Origin: Rhodoferax_B ferrireducens_A
GTDB taxonomy: Bacteria; Pseudomonadota; Gammaproteobacteria; Burkholderiales; Burkholderiaceae_C
Length of the DNA: 64,000 nt
NCBI RefSeq assembly: GCF_031458075.1
Contig: NZ_JAVDXT010000003.1
Span: 588,457 to 652,456 of the forward strand
Direction: 5' to 3'
Shown piece after piece: positions 41,880 through 51,014 of the stretch. A program made the translations under genes and the position numbers. The notes below the pieces were generated by a model that searched no databases, was not told where the DNA came from, and worked only from the letters and a program-made list of their open reading frames with translations. How positions within the stretch are numbered: the stretch's first letter is position 1; every line of letters begins with the position of its first letter.

Positions 41880-43727
41880 CTAGGTCTTGCCCAGCACCTG
41901 CACCGCATGCGCATAGCCGCGCTGGACGATGTTCTCGAAGCGCCGCCACTGCAGTATGCCGACCCGGGTCAGCGGCGGGTTGAAGTACAGGTCGCACTGC
42001 TGCTGGGCGCTGGCCTGGCGCGACATGCTGTACAGAATGGTCACCGTCATCAGGTACGAGGGCAGGGACGGCAGGCGGTAGCGGCGCTGGCTGTGCGGGC
42101 GCAGCCGGTCGCGCAGCAGGGCCCAGGTGCCGGGCATGTCGGCGTGGTCGACCCGCACCGGGGTGCGGATGTTCAGGTCCACGCCGATGACGCGGCCCAC
42201 GCCGCGCATGCCGCGCATCACGTCCACCGGGAAGTTGTTGAAGCTGCCGCCGTCGCACAGCAGGTCGTTGCCGTGGATCACCGGCGGCAGCGCGCCGGGG
42301 ATCGAGGTGCTGGCCAGCAGGGCATGCACCAGGTTGCCGCTGGCGATGCGCTGCTCGCTGGCGGTGGAGAAATTGGTCGCCACGCAGTAGAAGTTCTTCC
42401 ACAGGTCTTCCACGTCGGCATCGAAGCCCAGCAGCTCCTCCACCGCGCGCGACAGGATGCGGTGCAGCCGCAGGCCCTTGATCAGCGACAGCACCGGGAA
42501 CAGGTTGAAGTCGCCCGTGGGGTTGGTGGCAAACGCGCGCCGGGCATTCGCCATGATGCTGTCCAGCGGCTGGTCCGAGGCCACATAGGTGGCCATCACC
42601 GCGCCTATGCTGGTGCCGCCGACCCAGTCGATCTCGGTATTGCGCTCCAGCAGCGCGCGGTACACGCCCAGGTGTGCCAGGCCGCGCGCGCCGCCGCCGG
42701 CCAGCACCAGGCCTACCGCAGTGCGGCTCTGGATGCGGGCCAGCCGCGCCATGTCGCGCTCCAGTGCCGGGCGGATGTGGAAGTGCCCGGCCAGCGGCCG
42801 GCGGGCCAGCCAGTCCCGGGTGCCGCGCGGCGCGTGCTGGTCGGCCGGGTGCAGCAGCACCAGGATTTCGGCGGCTTCGGTCAACGCCGGGCGGCGCATC
42901 AGGAACTGGGTTTCGATGGGGTGCAGCGCCGGCGGCTGGGTGGCGTCGGCCAGCAGCAGCAGCTCGTCGCAGTGGCGGCAGCAGCGCTGGGTCCAGGCCG
43001 TGGGGCCGGCGTCGGCCAGCAGCAGCACGAAGTCGTGCTCGGCCTCGATGGCGTCCAGCAGCATGGCGATGCGGCGCTGGGTTTCCTTGTCGGTGTTGTC
43101 GCTGGGGCCCAGGCCTATGGCTTCCAGCTGCTGGTCGATGTCGTGCCGGCTGACCACGCAGACCCGGCCCTTGGGCGCCAGCTGGGCGGCCAGCCGTTCG
43201 GCAAACTCGGCCAGGGCGATGCCGCCCAGGTCGCCGGTGATCGGCAGCAAGCCCATGGTGACCAAGGTGTCCTTGGAGGCCTGGGGCTGGTCGTCCTTCA
43301 GCTGGCGGATGATTTGCCGGGTCAGCGCCAGCGATACCTGGGCGCTGCGCGCCAGCAGCCGGCGAAAGGCCGGCTGGTCGAGCCGAGCCAGCACCGTATC
43401 GCGCACCGCCACTACGGTGGCCGCGCGCGGGGCGCCGGTGTACAGGCTCATTTCGCCGACCACCTGGCCGCGGGTGATTTCGGCCACCTTGCGCAGGTTG
43501 CCGTCGGCCGCCTGCACATAGGCGCGCAGCCGGCCACTGACCACCAGGTACATGGCGTCGCCCGCATCGCCCTGGGCCATCAGGGTCTCGCCGCCGCTGA
43601 TCTCCTGCCACTGCAGGCTGTCGCGCAGCATCTCCATGGCGCCGGGTTCGAGCGCGCCAAAGAAGGCGTGCAGATGCCGCTGCAGCAAAGCGTCCTGGGA
43701 TTGCTGGCGTATCCGGGCTGTGCTCAT
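41880..43727 (-). CDS. cyclic-nucleotide-binding-domain patatin-like phospholipase (NTE type)
   Basis: 615 residues. An N-terminal cNMP-binding fold (about 20-140; GETLMAQGDAGDAMYLVVSGRL, GEMSLYTGAPRAATVVA), a middle P-loop-like domain without an intact Walker motif, and a C-terminal patatin domain with the oxyanion loop GGGARG, nucleophile Ser in GTSIG and dyad Asp in CDGGSFNNFP. This is the architecture of neuropathy target esterase relatives, which cleave lysophospholipids. It is probably membrane-associated. A repeat precedes its start. Confidence 0.9.
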   Translation of the reverse strand: MSTARIRQQSQDALLQRHLHAFFGALEPGAMEMLRDSLQWQEISGGETLMAQGDAGDAMYLVVSGRLRAYVQAADGNLRKVAEITRGQVVGEMSLYTGAPRAATVVAVRDTVLARLDQPAFRRLLARSAQVSLALTRQIIRQLKDDQPQASKDTLVTMGLLPITGDLGGIALAEFAERLAAQLAPKGRVCVVSRHDIDQQLEAIGLGPSDNTDKETQRRIAMLLDAIEAEHDFVLLLADAGPTAWTQRCCRHCDELLLLADATQPPALHPIETQFLMRRPALTEAAEILVLLHPADQHAPRGTRDWLARRPLAGHFHIRPALERDMARLARIQSRTAVGLVLAGGGARGLAHLGVYRALLERNTEIDWVGGTSIGAVMATYVASDQPLDSIMANARRAFATNPTGDFNLFPVLSLIKGLRLHRILSRAVEELLGFDADVEDLWKNFYCVATNFSTASEQRIASGNLVHALLASTSIPGALPPVIHGNDLLCDGGSFNNFPVDVMRGMRGVGRVIGVDLNIRTPVRVDHADMPGTWALLRDRLRPHSQRRYRLPSLPSYLMTVTILYSMSRQASAQQQCDLYFNPPLTRVGILQWRRFENIVQRGYAHAVQVLGKT

Positions 43728-43732
43728 ACCGT

Positions 43733-43792
43733 GCTACTTTTTATGTAGCTGATGGCGCTGCTGCAATCAGCGCTGGAGGTCGTTTTTGTGTT
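43733..43792 (+). repeat. intergenic palindromic repeat, copy 9
   Basis: gctactttttatgtagctga, tggcgctgctgcaatcagcg, ctggaggtcg. Fills the gap between the enoyl-CoA hydratase stop and the patatin start, both on the minus strand. Confidence 0.75.
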
Positions 43793-43800
43793 GAACAAGC

Positions 43801-44577
<777 letters not shown>

Positions 44578-44621
44578 GCCGCTTGCCTTTTTATATGTTG
44601 AATTGCCACTTTGCGCAGACA

Positions 44622-44655
44622 GCTGGAGCACAAGCAGCTATCTATTTAATAGTAA
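44622..44655 (-). repeat. partial palindromic repeat, copy 10
   Basis: ctggagcacaagcagctatc followed by tatttaatagtaac: one half of the element in reverse orientation. It lies in the divergent gap between the enoyl-CoA hydratase and MATE genes, near where their promoters should be. Confidence 0.55.
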
Positions 44656-44695
44656 CCCGGGCTGTACCATCGCGCACTGTTCCACGGTCCGCCCC

Positions 44696-46024
44696 ATGCC
44701 CACACCCTCTACGCCCCGCTTTGTCACCGGCCCATTGTTCCGCCATGTGGCGGTGATGTCCACCACCTCGGCCATCGGCCTGGTGGCGGTGTTCGTGGTG
44801 GACCTGATCAACCTGTTCTACATCTCGCGCCTGGGCGAGCAGTCGATTGCCGCGGCCGTCGGCTTTGCCGGCGTGGTGGGCTTCTTCCATACCTCGCTGT
44901 GCATAGGCCTGACCATCGGCATCACCGCCGTGGTGGCGCGCACCGTGGGCGCGGGCCGGGTGCTGGACGCGCAGCGGCTGGCCATGTCCAGCCTGTTCTG
45001 GATGCTGCTGCTGGCGCTGCTGATCGGCAGCGGCACGGCGCCGTTTCTGCACCCCTTGCTGCGCGCCCTGGGCGCCACCGGCGAGACCGAGCGCCTGGCC
45101 GCGCGCTACCTGGCGGTGACGGTGCATGCGCTGCCGCTGCTGGGCATAGGTATGGCCAGCTCGGCGCTGCTGCGCTCGGTAGGCGATGCGCGCGGCGCCA
45201 TGGCCGTGACCCTGGGCGCGGCGCTGGTGACGGCGGTGCTGGACCCGATCCTGATCTTCGGCCTGCACATGGGGCTGGACGGTGCTGCCGCCACCGCTGT
45301 GGTGTCGCGCAGCCTGATGGCCTATGTGGGCCTGCGCGGCGTGCTGCGGCACCGCATGCTGGGCCGGCTGGACCGCGCCAGCCTGTGGCCCGATGCCAAG
45401 CTGCTGGCGGTGGTGGCCGGCCCGGCGGTGCTGACCAATCTGGCCACGCCGGTGGGGGCGGCCTTTGTGACCCATGCGATCGCCCAGTTCGGCGCCTCGG
45501 CCGTGGCCGGCCAGGCCATCATCGATCGGGTGACGCCCGTGGCCTTCGGCACGATTTACGCGCTCAGCGGCGCGGTCGGCCCGATCCTGGCGCAGAACCT
45601 GGGCGCCGGCCAGTTCGACCGGGTGCGCGAGGGCCTGCGCGCCAGCCTATGGTTCATGCTGATCGCGGTGGGCAGCGCCTGGTTGCTGCTGGCACTGGGC
45701 CAGCATCTGCTGGTGCAGGCCTTCAGCGCCGAGGGCGATGCCGCGCAGCTGATCCGCATGTTCTGCTCGTGGCTGGCGGCCAGCTTCTTGTTTGCCGGCG
45801 CGCTGTTCGTGGCGAACGCGGCTTTCAACAACCTGGGCCGGCCGCTGTGGTCCACCGGCTTCAACTGGGCCCGCGCCACCTTGGGCACGATTCCGTTCGC
45901 CTGGTGGGGCGCGCAGTACGGCCCGGTCGGCGTGCTGGCCGGGGCGGCCATCGGCAGCGCCATCTTCGGCTCGCTGGCCATGCTGGTGGCCTTCCGCCTG
46001 GTCGGGCGGATGGGGGTTAAATAG
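44696..46024 (+). CDS. MATE-family efflux protein
   Basis: 442 residues with twelve hydrophobic helices in two related halves, cation-coupled drug or metabolite antiporter. Typical first-helix region TTSAIGLVAVFVVDLINLFYISRLGEQ and the mid-protein AGQAIIDRVTPVAFGTIYALSG. The ATG at 44696 starts MPTPSTPRFVTGPLFRHV; upstream in-frame sequence belongs to the divergent gene. Substrate unknown. Confidence 0.9.
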   Translation: MPTPSTPRFVTGPLFRHVAVMSTTSAIGLVAVFVVDLINLFYISRLGEQSIAAAVGFAGVVGFFHTSLCIGLTIGITAVVARTVGAGRVLDAQRLAMSSLFWMLLLALLIGSGTAPFLHPLLRALGATGETERLAARYLAVTVHALPLLGIGMASSALLRSVGDARGAMAVTLGAALVTAVLDPILIFGLHMGLDGAAATAVVSRSLMAYVGLRGVLRHRMLGRLDRASLWPDAKLLAVVAGPAVLTNLATPVGAAFVTHAIAQFGASAVAGQAIIDRVTPVAFGTIYALSGAVGPILAQNLGAGQFDRVREGLRASLWFMLIAVGSAWLLLALGQHLLVQAFSAEGDAAQLIRMFCSWLAASFLFAGALFVANAAFNNLGRPLWSTGFNWARATLGTIPFAWWGAQYGPVGVLAGAAIGSAIFGSLAMLVAFRLVGRMGVK

Positions 46025-46076
46025 GGCTGTAGCGCATATTCCTGCTGCGCTGGGAGCTATGTAAACAATAGCATCA
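46022..46076 (-). repeat. intergenic palindromic repeat, copy 11
   Basis: gggctgtagcgcatattcct, gctgcgctgggagctatgta and aacaatagc. Fills the gap between the convergent MATE and MarC genes and includes the MarC stop (46074-46076). Confidence 0.75.
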
Positions 46077-46706
46077 ACCGCCCAGCACCGGGAACAGTTT
46101 GTGCAGGCCGTCGGCCATCACCTCGACCGACAGCGCGGCCAGGATCAGGCCCATCAGCCGGGTCATCACATTGATGCCGGTCTTGCCCAGCACCCGGGCG
46201 ATGGGGCCGGCCAGCGAAAAGCACAGCGCGGTGGCCAGGCCGATGACCACGCCGTAGCCCACCAGGGTCACCAGCTGCAAGAGGGTCTTGGCCTTGTCGG
46301 CGTAGATCACCACGGTGGACATGCTGGCCGGACCGGTCAGCAAGGGGATGGCCAGCGGCACCACGGCGATGCTGGAGCCGACGGCGGCGCGTTCCGATGC
46401 GTCCTGCAGTTCCACCGAGGTGGATTTGGATTCGGCCGGCTGGGCGTTCAGCATGTTCAGTGACGAGGTCATCAACAGCAGGCCGCCGCCGACCTGGAAG
46501 CTGGCCAGCGAGATGTTGAAGAAGTCCAGGATCTGCAGGCCCAGCAGGGCGCTGATGGCGATCACCACAAACGCGCTGAACGACGACACCACGATGGTGC
46601 GCCGGCGCTGCGCTTCAGAAAAGCTTTGCGTGTAGTGGATGAAGAAGGGCACGATGGCCAGCGGGTTAACGATGGCCAGCAGGGTGATGAGAGGTTTGAA
46701 GTCCAT
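46074..46706 (-). CDS. MarC-family integral membrane protein
   Basis: 210 residues with six hydrophobic helices, UPF0056/MarC family, function unsettled. Recognised from LLAIVNPLAIVPFFIHYTQS at the N-terminus, PLAIPLLTGPASMSTVVIYAD in the middle and NVMTRLMGLILAALSVEVMADGL near the end. The stop lies in a palindromic repeat. The gene is 11 bases downstream of the SDR gene and may be cotranscribed with it. Confidence 0.9.
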   Translation of the reverse strand: MDFKPLITLLAIVNPLAIVPFFIHYTQSFSEAQRRRTIVVSSFSAFVVIAISALLGLQILDFFNISLASFQVGGGLLLMTSSLNMLNAQPAESKSTSVELQDASERAAVGSSIAVVPLAIPLLTGPASMSTVVIYADKAKTLLQLVTLVGYGVVIGLATALCFSLAGPIARVLGKTGINVMTRLMGLILAALSVEVMADGLHKLFPVLGG

Positions 46707-46717
46707 AGCGGGTGAGC

Positions 46718-47503
46718 TTAACGCCCGCCGCTGACATCCACCAGGGCGGCGGTTGTATAGCTGGCTTCAGGGCTGAGCAGCCAGAGGATGGCCTGCGCCA
46801 CCTCCAGTGCCGTGCCGCCGCGCTGCATGGGCACGCTGCCCGCCAGGTCGCGCACCCGGTCCGGCAGGCCGCCGGAGGCATGGATGTCGGTTTCGATCAG
46901 GCCGGGGCGCACGGCGTTGACGCGGATGCCGTCGGCCGCCACCTCCCGGGCCAGGCCCAGGGTCATGCTGTCGATCGCGCCCTTGGCGGCCGCGTAGTCC
47001 ACATACTGGCCGGGTGAGCCCAGGCGCGATGCCGCGCTGGACACATTGACGATGGCCCCGCCGCGGCCGTAGCCGGCTCCGAAGTTGCGCTCGCCCTGGC
47101 TTGTGCCCATGCGCCGCACGGCTTCGCGCGCGCACAGAAAGCTGCCGATCACATTGATGTTGAACATGCGCTGCAGCCGCGCCAGGTCCATGTGTTCGAC
47201 CCGGGACGGCGCGTCCACCACGCCGGCGTTGTTGACCAGGCCGTACAGCGGGCCCAGCTGTGCGTCCACCGTGGCAAACAGGTGCAACACCTGGGCTTCG
47301 TCGGCAATATCCGCCTGCAGCGCCATCGCCTGGCCGCCCTGGGCCTGGATCTCGGCCACCAGCTGCTCGGCGGCACCGGCGTTGTGCGCGTAGTTGACGG
47401 CCACCGCATAGCCGCGCTGGGCCGCTAGCCGCGCGGTGGCTGCGCCGATGCCGCGGCCACCACCGGTAACCAGCAGGACGGGAAGAGTCGAATGTGGGTG
47501 CAT
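46718..47503 (-). CDS. short-chain dehydrogenase/reductase
   Basis: 261-residue NAD(P)-dependent oxidoreductase with the classic SDR motifs: cofactor loop TGGGRGIGAATARLA (about 13-27), NNAG, catalytic Ser in NVSSAASRLG, and Tyr/Lys in YVDYAAAKGAID. Arg or His residues after the second strand suggest neither cofactor clearly. Resembles the YgfF-type glucose dehydrogenase-like group, but substrate is unknown. Divergent from the dienelactone hydrolase. Confidence 0.88.
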   Translation of the reverse strand: MHPHSTLPVLLVTGGGRGIGAATARLAAQRGYAVAVNYAHNAGAAEQLVAEIQAQGGQAMALQADIADEAQVLHLFATVDAQLGPLYGLVNNAGVVDAPSRVEHMDLARLQRMFNINVIGSFLCAREAVRRMGTSQGERNFGAGYGRGGAIVNVSSAASRLGSPGQYVDYAAAKGAIDSMTLGLAREVAADGIRVNAVRPGLIETDIHASGGLPDRVRDLAGSVPMQRGGTALEVAQAILWLLSPEASYTTAALVDVSGGR

Positions 47504-47581
47504 ACAGGCCGCCGTGTGAAGGTGCGAAACGATACCAGTACCATGCCGGCATCCCCGTCGCTTTTTTCAGGAGTCGCCCGT

Positions 47582-48265
47582 ATGTCTAGCTTTGTTGATC
47601 TGACCACCGCCGATGGCTTCGTCTTTCCCGCCTACGTGGCGCAACCCAGCGGCAAGCCCAAGGGCGGCGTGGTGGTGGTGCAGGAGATTTTTGGCGTAAA
47701 CAGCCATATCCGCGCGGTGGCCGACGGCTATGCGGCGGCCGGCTACCTGGCGGTGGCGCCGGATATGTTCCACCGCGTGCAGCCCGCGGTGAACCTGGGC
47801 TATACGCCCGAGGACATCCAGTCCGGCGTTGCACTGAAGGCCGCCGCCGAGGCACTAGGCGTGCCGACCCTGATGCAAAGCCTGCAGGCCGCGGTGGTTT
47901 ACGCCAGCCAGGCCGGCAAGGTCGGCATGGTCGGCTATTGCTGGGGCGGCTTGCTGACCTGGCGCGCCGCCGGCCTGGTGACCGGCCTGAGCGCCGCCGT
48001 GCCCTACTACGGCGGCGGCATGACCGGGCCGGCCGAAGTGGCGCGCACGCCCAAGGTGCCGGTGCTCGCGCATTTTGGCGAGCTCGACCACGGCATCGCC
48101 CTGCCCACGGTGCGGGCCTTCGAACAGGCGCAGCTGGATGTGGATGTGCGCGTCTATGCGGCCGAGCACGGCTTCAACTGCGACCAGCGCGGCGCCTACA
48201 ACGCCCATGCGGCCGATTTGGCGCGTGCGGCCACACTGGCCTTCTTCGACCGCTACCTGGGCTGA
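47582..48265 (+). CDS. dienelactone hydrolase family protein
   Basis: 227-residue alpha/beta hydrolase of the carboxymethylenebutenolidase type. Segments: VVVVQEIFGVNSHIRAVADGYA (Glu), GMVGYCWGGLLTWRAAG (nucleophile Cys in GYCWG), FGELDHGIAL (Asp) and AEHGFNCDQRGAY (His). AGGAG precedes the ATG at 47582. It is followed 2 bases later by a GST gene, so the two are an operon, perhaps for detoxification of lactones or electrophiles. Confidence 0.92.
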   Translation: MSSFVDLTTADGFVFPAYVAQPSGKPKGGVVVVQEIFGVNSHIRAVADGYAAAGYLAVAPDMFHRVQPAVNLGYTPEDIQSGVALKAAAEALGVPTLMQSLQAAVVYASQAGKVGMVGYCWGGLLTWRAAGLVTGLSAAVPYYGGGMTGPAEVARTPKVPVLAHFGELDHGIALPTVRAFEQAQLDVDVRVYAAEHGFNCDQRGAYNAHAADLARAATLAFFDRYLG

Positions 48266-48267
48266 GC

Positions 48268-48909
48268 ATGCTGCAGCTGCACTACTTTCCCAGCACCGCC
48301 AGCATGGCGCCGCACATCCTGCTGGAAGAACGGGGCCAGCCGTTCGAGCTGGTCTGGATCGACCGCGAGCACGACGGCCACAAGTCGGCCGCCTACTTGC
48401 AGCTCAACCCCAACGGCCTGATCCCGGTGCTGGTCGACGGCGACACAGTGCTGTACGAGGCCGCCGCCATCTGCCTGCACCTGGCCGATGCGCATCCGCA
48501 GGCCGGCCTGGCGCCGGCGTTGGGCACGGCCGAGCGTGCGCATTACTACAAATGGATGGTCTGGCTGACCAATACCTTGCAGGCCAGCCTGATCCTGTAC
48601 TTCTACCCGGACCGCTGGGCCGACGATGCAGCCGGCACCGCCAGCGTCAAAGCCCATGCCGAGGCCCGCGTCGGCAGCCTGCTCGACCAGCTGGAGGCCG
48701 AGCTGGTGCGCCAAGGCGGCCCCTGGCTGCTGGGCGCGCAGTACAGCGCGGTCGACGCCTATGCGCTGATGCTATGCCGCTGGACCCGCGGCTTCGCCCG
48801 GCCCGCGCGCAGCCTGCCGCAGCTGGGGGCTTATCTGCAGCGGATGCTGGCCCGCCCCGCCGTGCAGCGCGTATTTGCCACTGAAAAGATCGGCCAGCCG
48901 CTGGTGTGA
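48268..48909 (+). CDS. glutathione S-transferase family protein
   Basis: 213 residues: thioredoxin-like N-terminal domain (LHYFPSTASMAPHILLEERG, with Ser/Thr near residues 9-12 as the likely catalytic position; NPNGLIPVLVDGDTVLYEAAAICLHLAD is the glutathione-binding part with cis-Pro and Glu-Ala), then an all-helical domain with the N-capping YSAVDAYALMLCRW. Operon partner of the dienelactone hydrolase. Convergent with the LysR gene 13 bases on. Confidence 0.9.
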   Translation: MLQLHYFPSTASMAPHILLEERGQPFELVWIDREHDGHKSAAYLQLNPNGLIPVLVDGDTVLYEAAAICLHLADAHPQAGLAPALGTAERAHYYKWMVWLTNTLQASLILYFYPDRWADDAAGTASVKAHAEARVGSLLDQLEAELVRQGGPWLLGAQYSAVDAYALMLCRWTRGFARPARSLPQLGAYLQRMLARPAVQRVFATEKIGQPLV

Positions 48910-48922
48910 GGCTGCGGCCGGC

Positions 48923-49819
48923 TCACTCTACCTTCCAACGCTCTTCCATGAAGGCCAGCAGGGCCTTCAGGGCGGCGCTGTTGTGCCGGCGGTGTACATA
49001 GCCGGCAAACAGCCACAGGTCATCGGGGCTGTAGTCGGGCAGCACCGCCTGCAAGCTGCCTTGCTCCAGCAGGTTGCGCACCAGCAAACGCGGCAGGCGC
49101 GCCACACCCATGCCGAGCAAGGCCATGTGCATCAAGGGCACGGGGTCGCTGGCGTCCATGCGGCTGCGCAGGGCGACGCTGTGCGACTTGCCGTTGACCT
49201 TGAATCGCCACGAGGGGCTGGTGCCTGATAAGGACAGTGTCAGCGCGTCATGCTCCGCCAGGTCGTCCGGGTGCTGCGGGATGCCGCGTTGCTGCCAGTA
49301 GGTAGGCGTGGCGCAGACCACTAGGTCGATGCGCCGCAGCTTGCGCACGATCAGGTTCGGATCGGCCGCGGTGCCCACGCGCAGCGACAGGTCCAGACCT
49401 TCTTCCACCATGTCCAGCACGCGGTTGCTCAGGTCCAGGCTGACGTGCACCTCGGGGTAGCGGCGCATGAAGTCGGCCAGCAGGCCGGGCAACTCGACAC
49501 TGCCAATGCCTTGCGGCGCTGTCATGCGCAGCCGGCCACTGGGTTCCTGGGAGCGGTGTAGCAGCTCTTCCCGGGTCAGCGCCATCATTTCCAGCAGGGG
49601 CGTGCTGCGCTCCAGCAACAGGTCGCCCGCATCGGTCAGGCTGATGGTGCGGGTGCTGCGGTTCAGCAGGCGGGTGCCGAGCCGGCTTTCCAGTTCCGCG
49701 ATGTACTTGCTGACATTGGCTTTGGACACGTCCAGAGATTTGGCGGCGCGCGAGAAACCGCCGCGGGCGGCGACTTCTCGGAAGGTGCGTATGAGTTCGA
49801 GTGTGTCCATTGTTTCCAT
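48923..49819 (-). CDS. LysR-family transcriptional regulator
   Basis: 298 residues: winged helix-turn-helix (about 5-64, GGFSRAAKSLDVSKANVSKYIAELE) and an effector domain (about 92-290) with two Rossmann-like halves. It belongs to the CrgA-like group common in betaproteobacteria. Divergent from the DUF4148 genes across 192 bases; LysR proteins often act on the divergent gene, so the DUF4148 pair is a possible target. A second ATG three codons later is an alternative start. Confidence 0.9.
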   Translation of the reverse strand: METMDTLELIRTFREVAARGGFSRAAKSLDVSKANVSKYIAELESRLGTRLLNRSTRTISLTDAGDLLLERSTPLLEMMALTREELLHRSQEPSGRLRMTAPQGIGSVELPGLLADFMRRYPEVHVSLDLSNRVLDMVEEGLDLSLRVGTAADPNLIVRKLRRIDLVVCATPTYWQQRGIPQHPDDLAEHDALTLSLSGTSPSWRFKVNGKSHSVALRSRMDASDPVPLMHMALLGMGVARLPRLLVRNLLEQGSLQAVLPDYSPDDLWLFAGYVHRRHNSAALKALLAFMEERWKVE

Positions 49820-49881
49820 GGTCGAAACAGACTTGTTCCGCTTTGACCTGTTTAAAGCTGCAACTTAACGCCTATCTGCTA

Positions 49882-49915
49882 TTCACAGGTAGTGCAAGGT
49901 CACAAACCCTGTGAA
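49882..49915. promoter_or_regulatory. inverted repeat in the LysR / DUF4148 divergent region
   Basis: TTCACAGG (49882-49889) and CCTGTGAA (49908-49915) are an 8-bp perfect inverted repeat 18 bp apart. It lies 63 bp from the LysR start and 97 bp from the DUF4148 start. Its symmetry suits a regulator site or an RNA hairpin; no T-N11-A core is evident inside. Confidence 0.35.
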
Positions 49916-50011
49916 CTGCGAATCCGGCGCAGCAAGCCCTACAAGAGTGGCTAGCCCCGTCCAGGGTTCCTGGTTGCGTAGAACTGTTACTAACTTTGAA
50001 GGAAAAATAAT

Positions 50012-50317
50012 ATGAAGACCTCGAAAATCCTCGCCTCTTCCCTGATTGCCCTGGCCACTGTGGCCGCAGGTAGCGCTTTCGCTGCCGACCGTGACTACCC
50101 GGTGGTAGCCGTTGCCCCCAGCACCAGCGGACTGACCCGCGCACAAGTGCAGGCCGAGCTGGCCCAGGCCCGCCAGGACGGCACTTTGGCCGCTTACAAC
50201 GACGACCAAAACTACCCTGTGATCGCCCCTGTCGGCACGCCCAAGACCCGCGCCGAAGTGCGGGCCGAGCTGGAGCAGGCCGTCAAGGACGGGACCATGC
50301 CTGTCATCCGTAGCTAA
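50012..50317 (+). CDS. DUF4148-domain secreted protein
   Basis: 101 residues: signal peptide (about 1-24, AFA-AD) and two copies of a short helical unit, TRAQVQAELAQARQDGTLAA (about 47-66) and TRAEVRAELEQAVKDGTMP. These are the DUF4148 repeats, common in Burkholderiales, function unknown. It has a GAAGGAA site. First of two tandem paralogues. Confidence 0.85.
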   Translation: MKTSKILASSLIALATVAAGSAFAADRDYPVVAVAPSTSGLTRAQVQAELAQARQDGTLAAYNDDQNYPVIAPVGTPKTRAEVRAELEQAVKDGTMPVIRS

Positions 50318-50391
50318 TTGATCCCCGGTGGGGCAGGGCCGTTGTGGCCCGCGCCCGGTATCTTTCTCATCCACTTTTTTAGGAGTTCACC

Positions 50392-50703
50392 ATGAACACA
50401 CGCAAACTTCTCGCCACTTCTCTGATCGCCCTGGCTTCCGTGGCCGCCACCAGCGCTTTTGCGGATTCGTATGACCGCGAATTCCCCTTGGTGACCAACA
50501 CCCCCAGCACCGTGACCCGCGCCCAGGTGCAGGCCGAGCTGGTCCAGGCAGAGAAAGACGGCACCATGGCCGCTTTCAATGACAACAACTATCCCGTGAT
50601 CCATAACACCGGCCCGGCCAAGACCCGTGCCGAAGTGCGCGCCGAAGTGGCTGCCGCCGCCAAGGCCGGCACCCTGGACATCCGCGGCGACTACCACGGT
50701 TAA
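50392..50703 (+). CDS. DUF4148-domain secreted protein (tandem paralogue)
   Basis: 103 residues, similar to the preceding gene over its whole length: signal peptide (KLLATSLIALASVAA, AFA-DS), then TRAQVQAELVQAEKDGTMAA and TRAEVRAEVAAAAKAGT. It has a TTTTTAGGAG site before the ATG. A tandem duplication is the simplest explanation. A hairpin with 11-bp arms follows at 50724-50759. Confidence 0.85.
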   Translation: MNTRKLLATSLIALASVAATSAFADSYDREFPLVTNTPSTVTRAQVQAELVQAEKDGTMAAFNDNNYPVIHNTGPAKTRAEVRAEVAAAAKAGTLDIRGDYHG

Positions 50704-50723
50704 TCCATGGTCTACGCCGGACG

Positions 50724-50759
50724 CAGCGGGCGCTGTCCTTCGCGGGTCAGCGCCCGCTG
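50724..50759 (+). terminator. GC-rich hairpin after the DUF4148 pair
   Basis: CAGCGGGCGCT (50724-50734) pairs perfectly with AGCGCCCGCTG (50749-50759) across a 14-base loop. Only a short, interrupted T-tract follows, so termination efficiency is uncertain. The remaining 255 bases before the next gene hold a palindromic repeat (50806) and two 7-bp inverted repeats (50906, 50955). Confidence 0.6.
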
Positions 50760-50805
50760 CGCTGTTGATAGCTGTAGAGTGCAGCACGGCTGGGTTTAGG
50801 CATAG

Positions 50806-50856
50806 AGATAGCCGCTGGCGTATGTCAATATTGCACCAATGGCTATAAATTTAGGA
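50806..50856 (-). repeat. diverged palindromic repeat, copy 12
   Basis: agatagccgctggcgtatgt, caatattgcaccaatggcta, taaattta. The arms tagccgctggcg / caccaatggcta fit the reverse-oriented element with several mismatches. Confidence 0.45.
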
Positions 50857-50905
50857 GTGGTCGCGCTGCGACGGCTTGCCTGCTCATAGCTGCATAGGCA
50901 AAACG

Positions 50906-50975
50906 TTGGAAAACCACGATTTCCAATGTTTCGGGCGCGAAAACACCGGGCATACTTGCAATGCGCAGTTGCAAG
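50906..50975. promoter_or_regulatory. two 7-bp inverted repeats upstream of the GGDEF-EAL gene
   Basis: TTGGAAA-7-TTTCCAA (50906-50926) and CTTGCAA-7-TTGCAAG (50955-50975). Same arm and spacer length, centres 49 bp apart, 40-110 bp before the start codon. They could be sites for a dimeric regulator. Confidence 0.35.
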
Positions 50976-51014
50976 CACCGAAGATAGCGGGTTGCTAGCT
51001 GCCATGGAGCACCG

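Noticed and set aside
41838..43748. A 636-codon plus-strand frame opposite the patatin gene
   Set aside because: Gln/His/Ala-rich translation typical of an antisense shadow in GC-rich DNA; the minus-strand frame has all patatin and cNMP-domain motifs.
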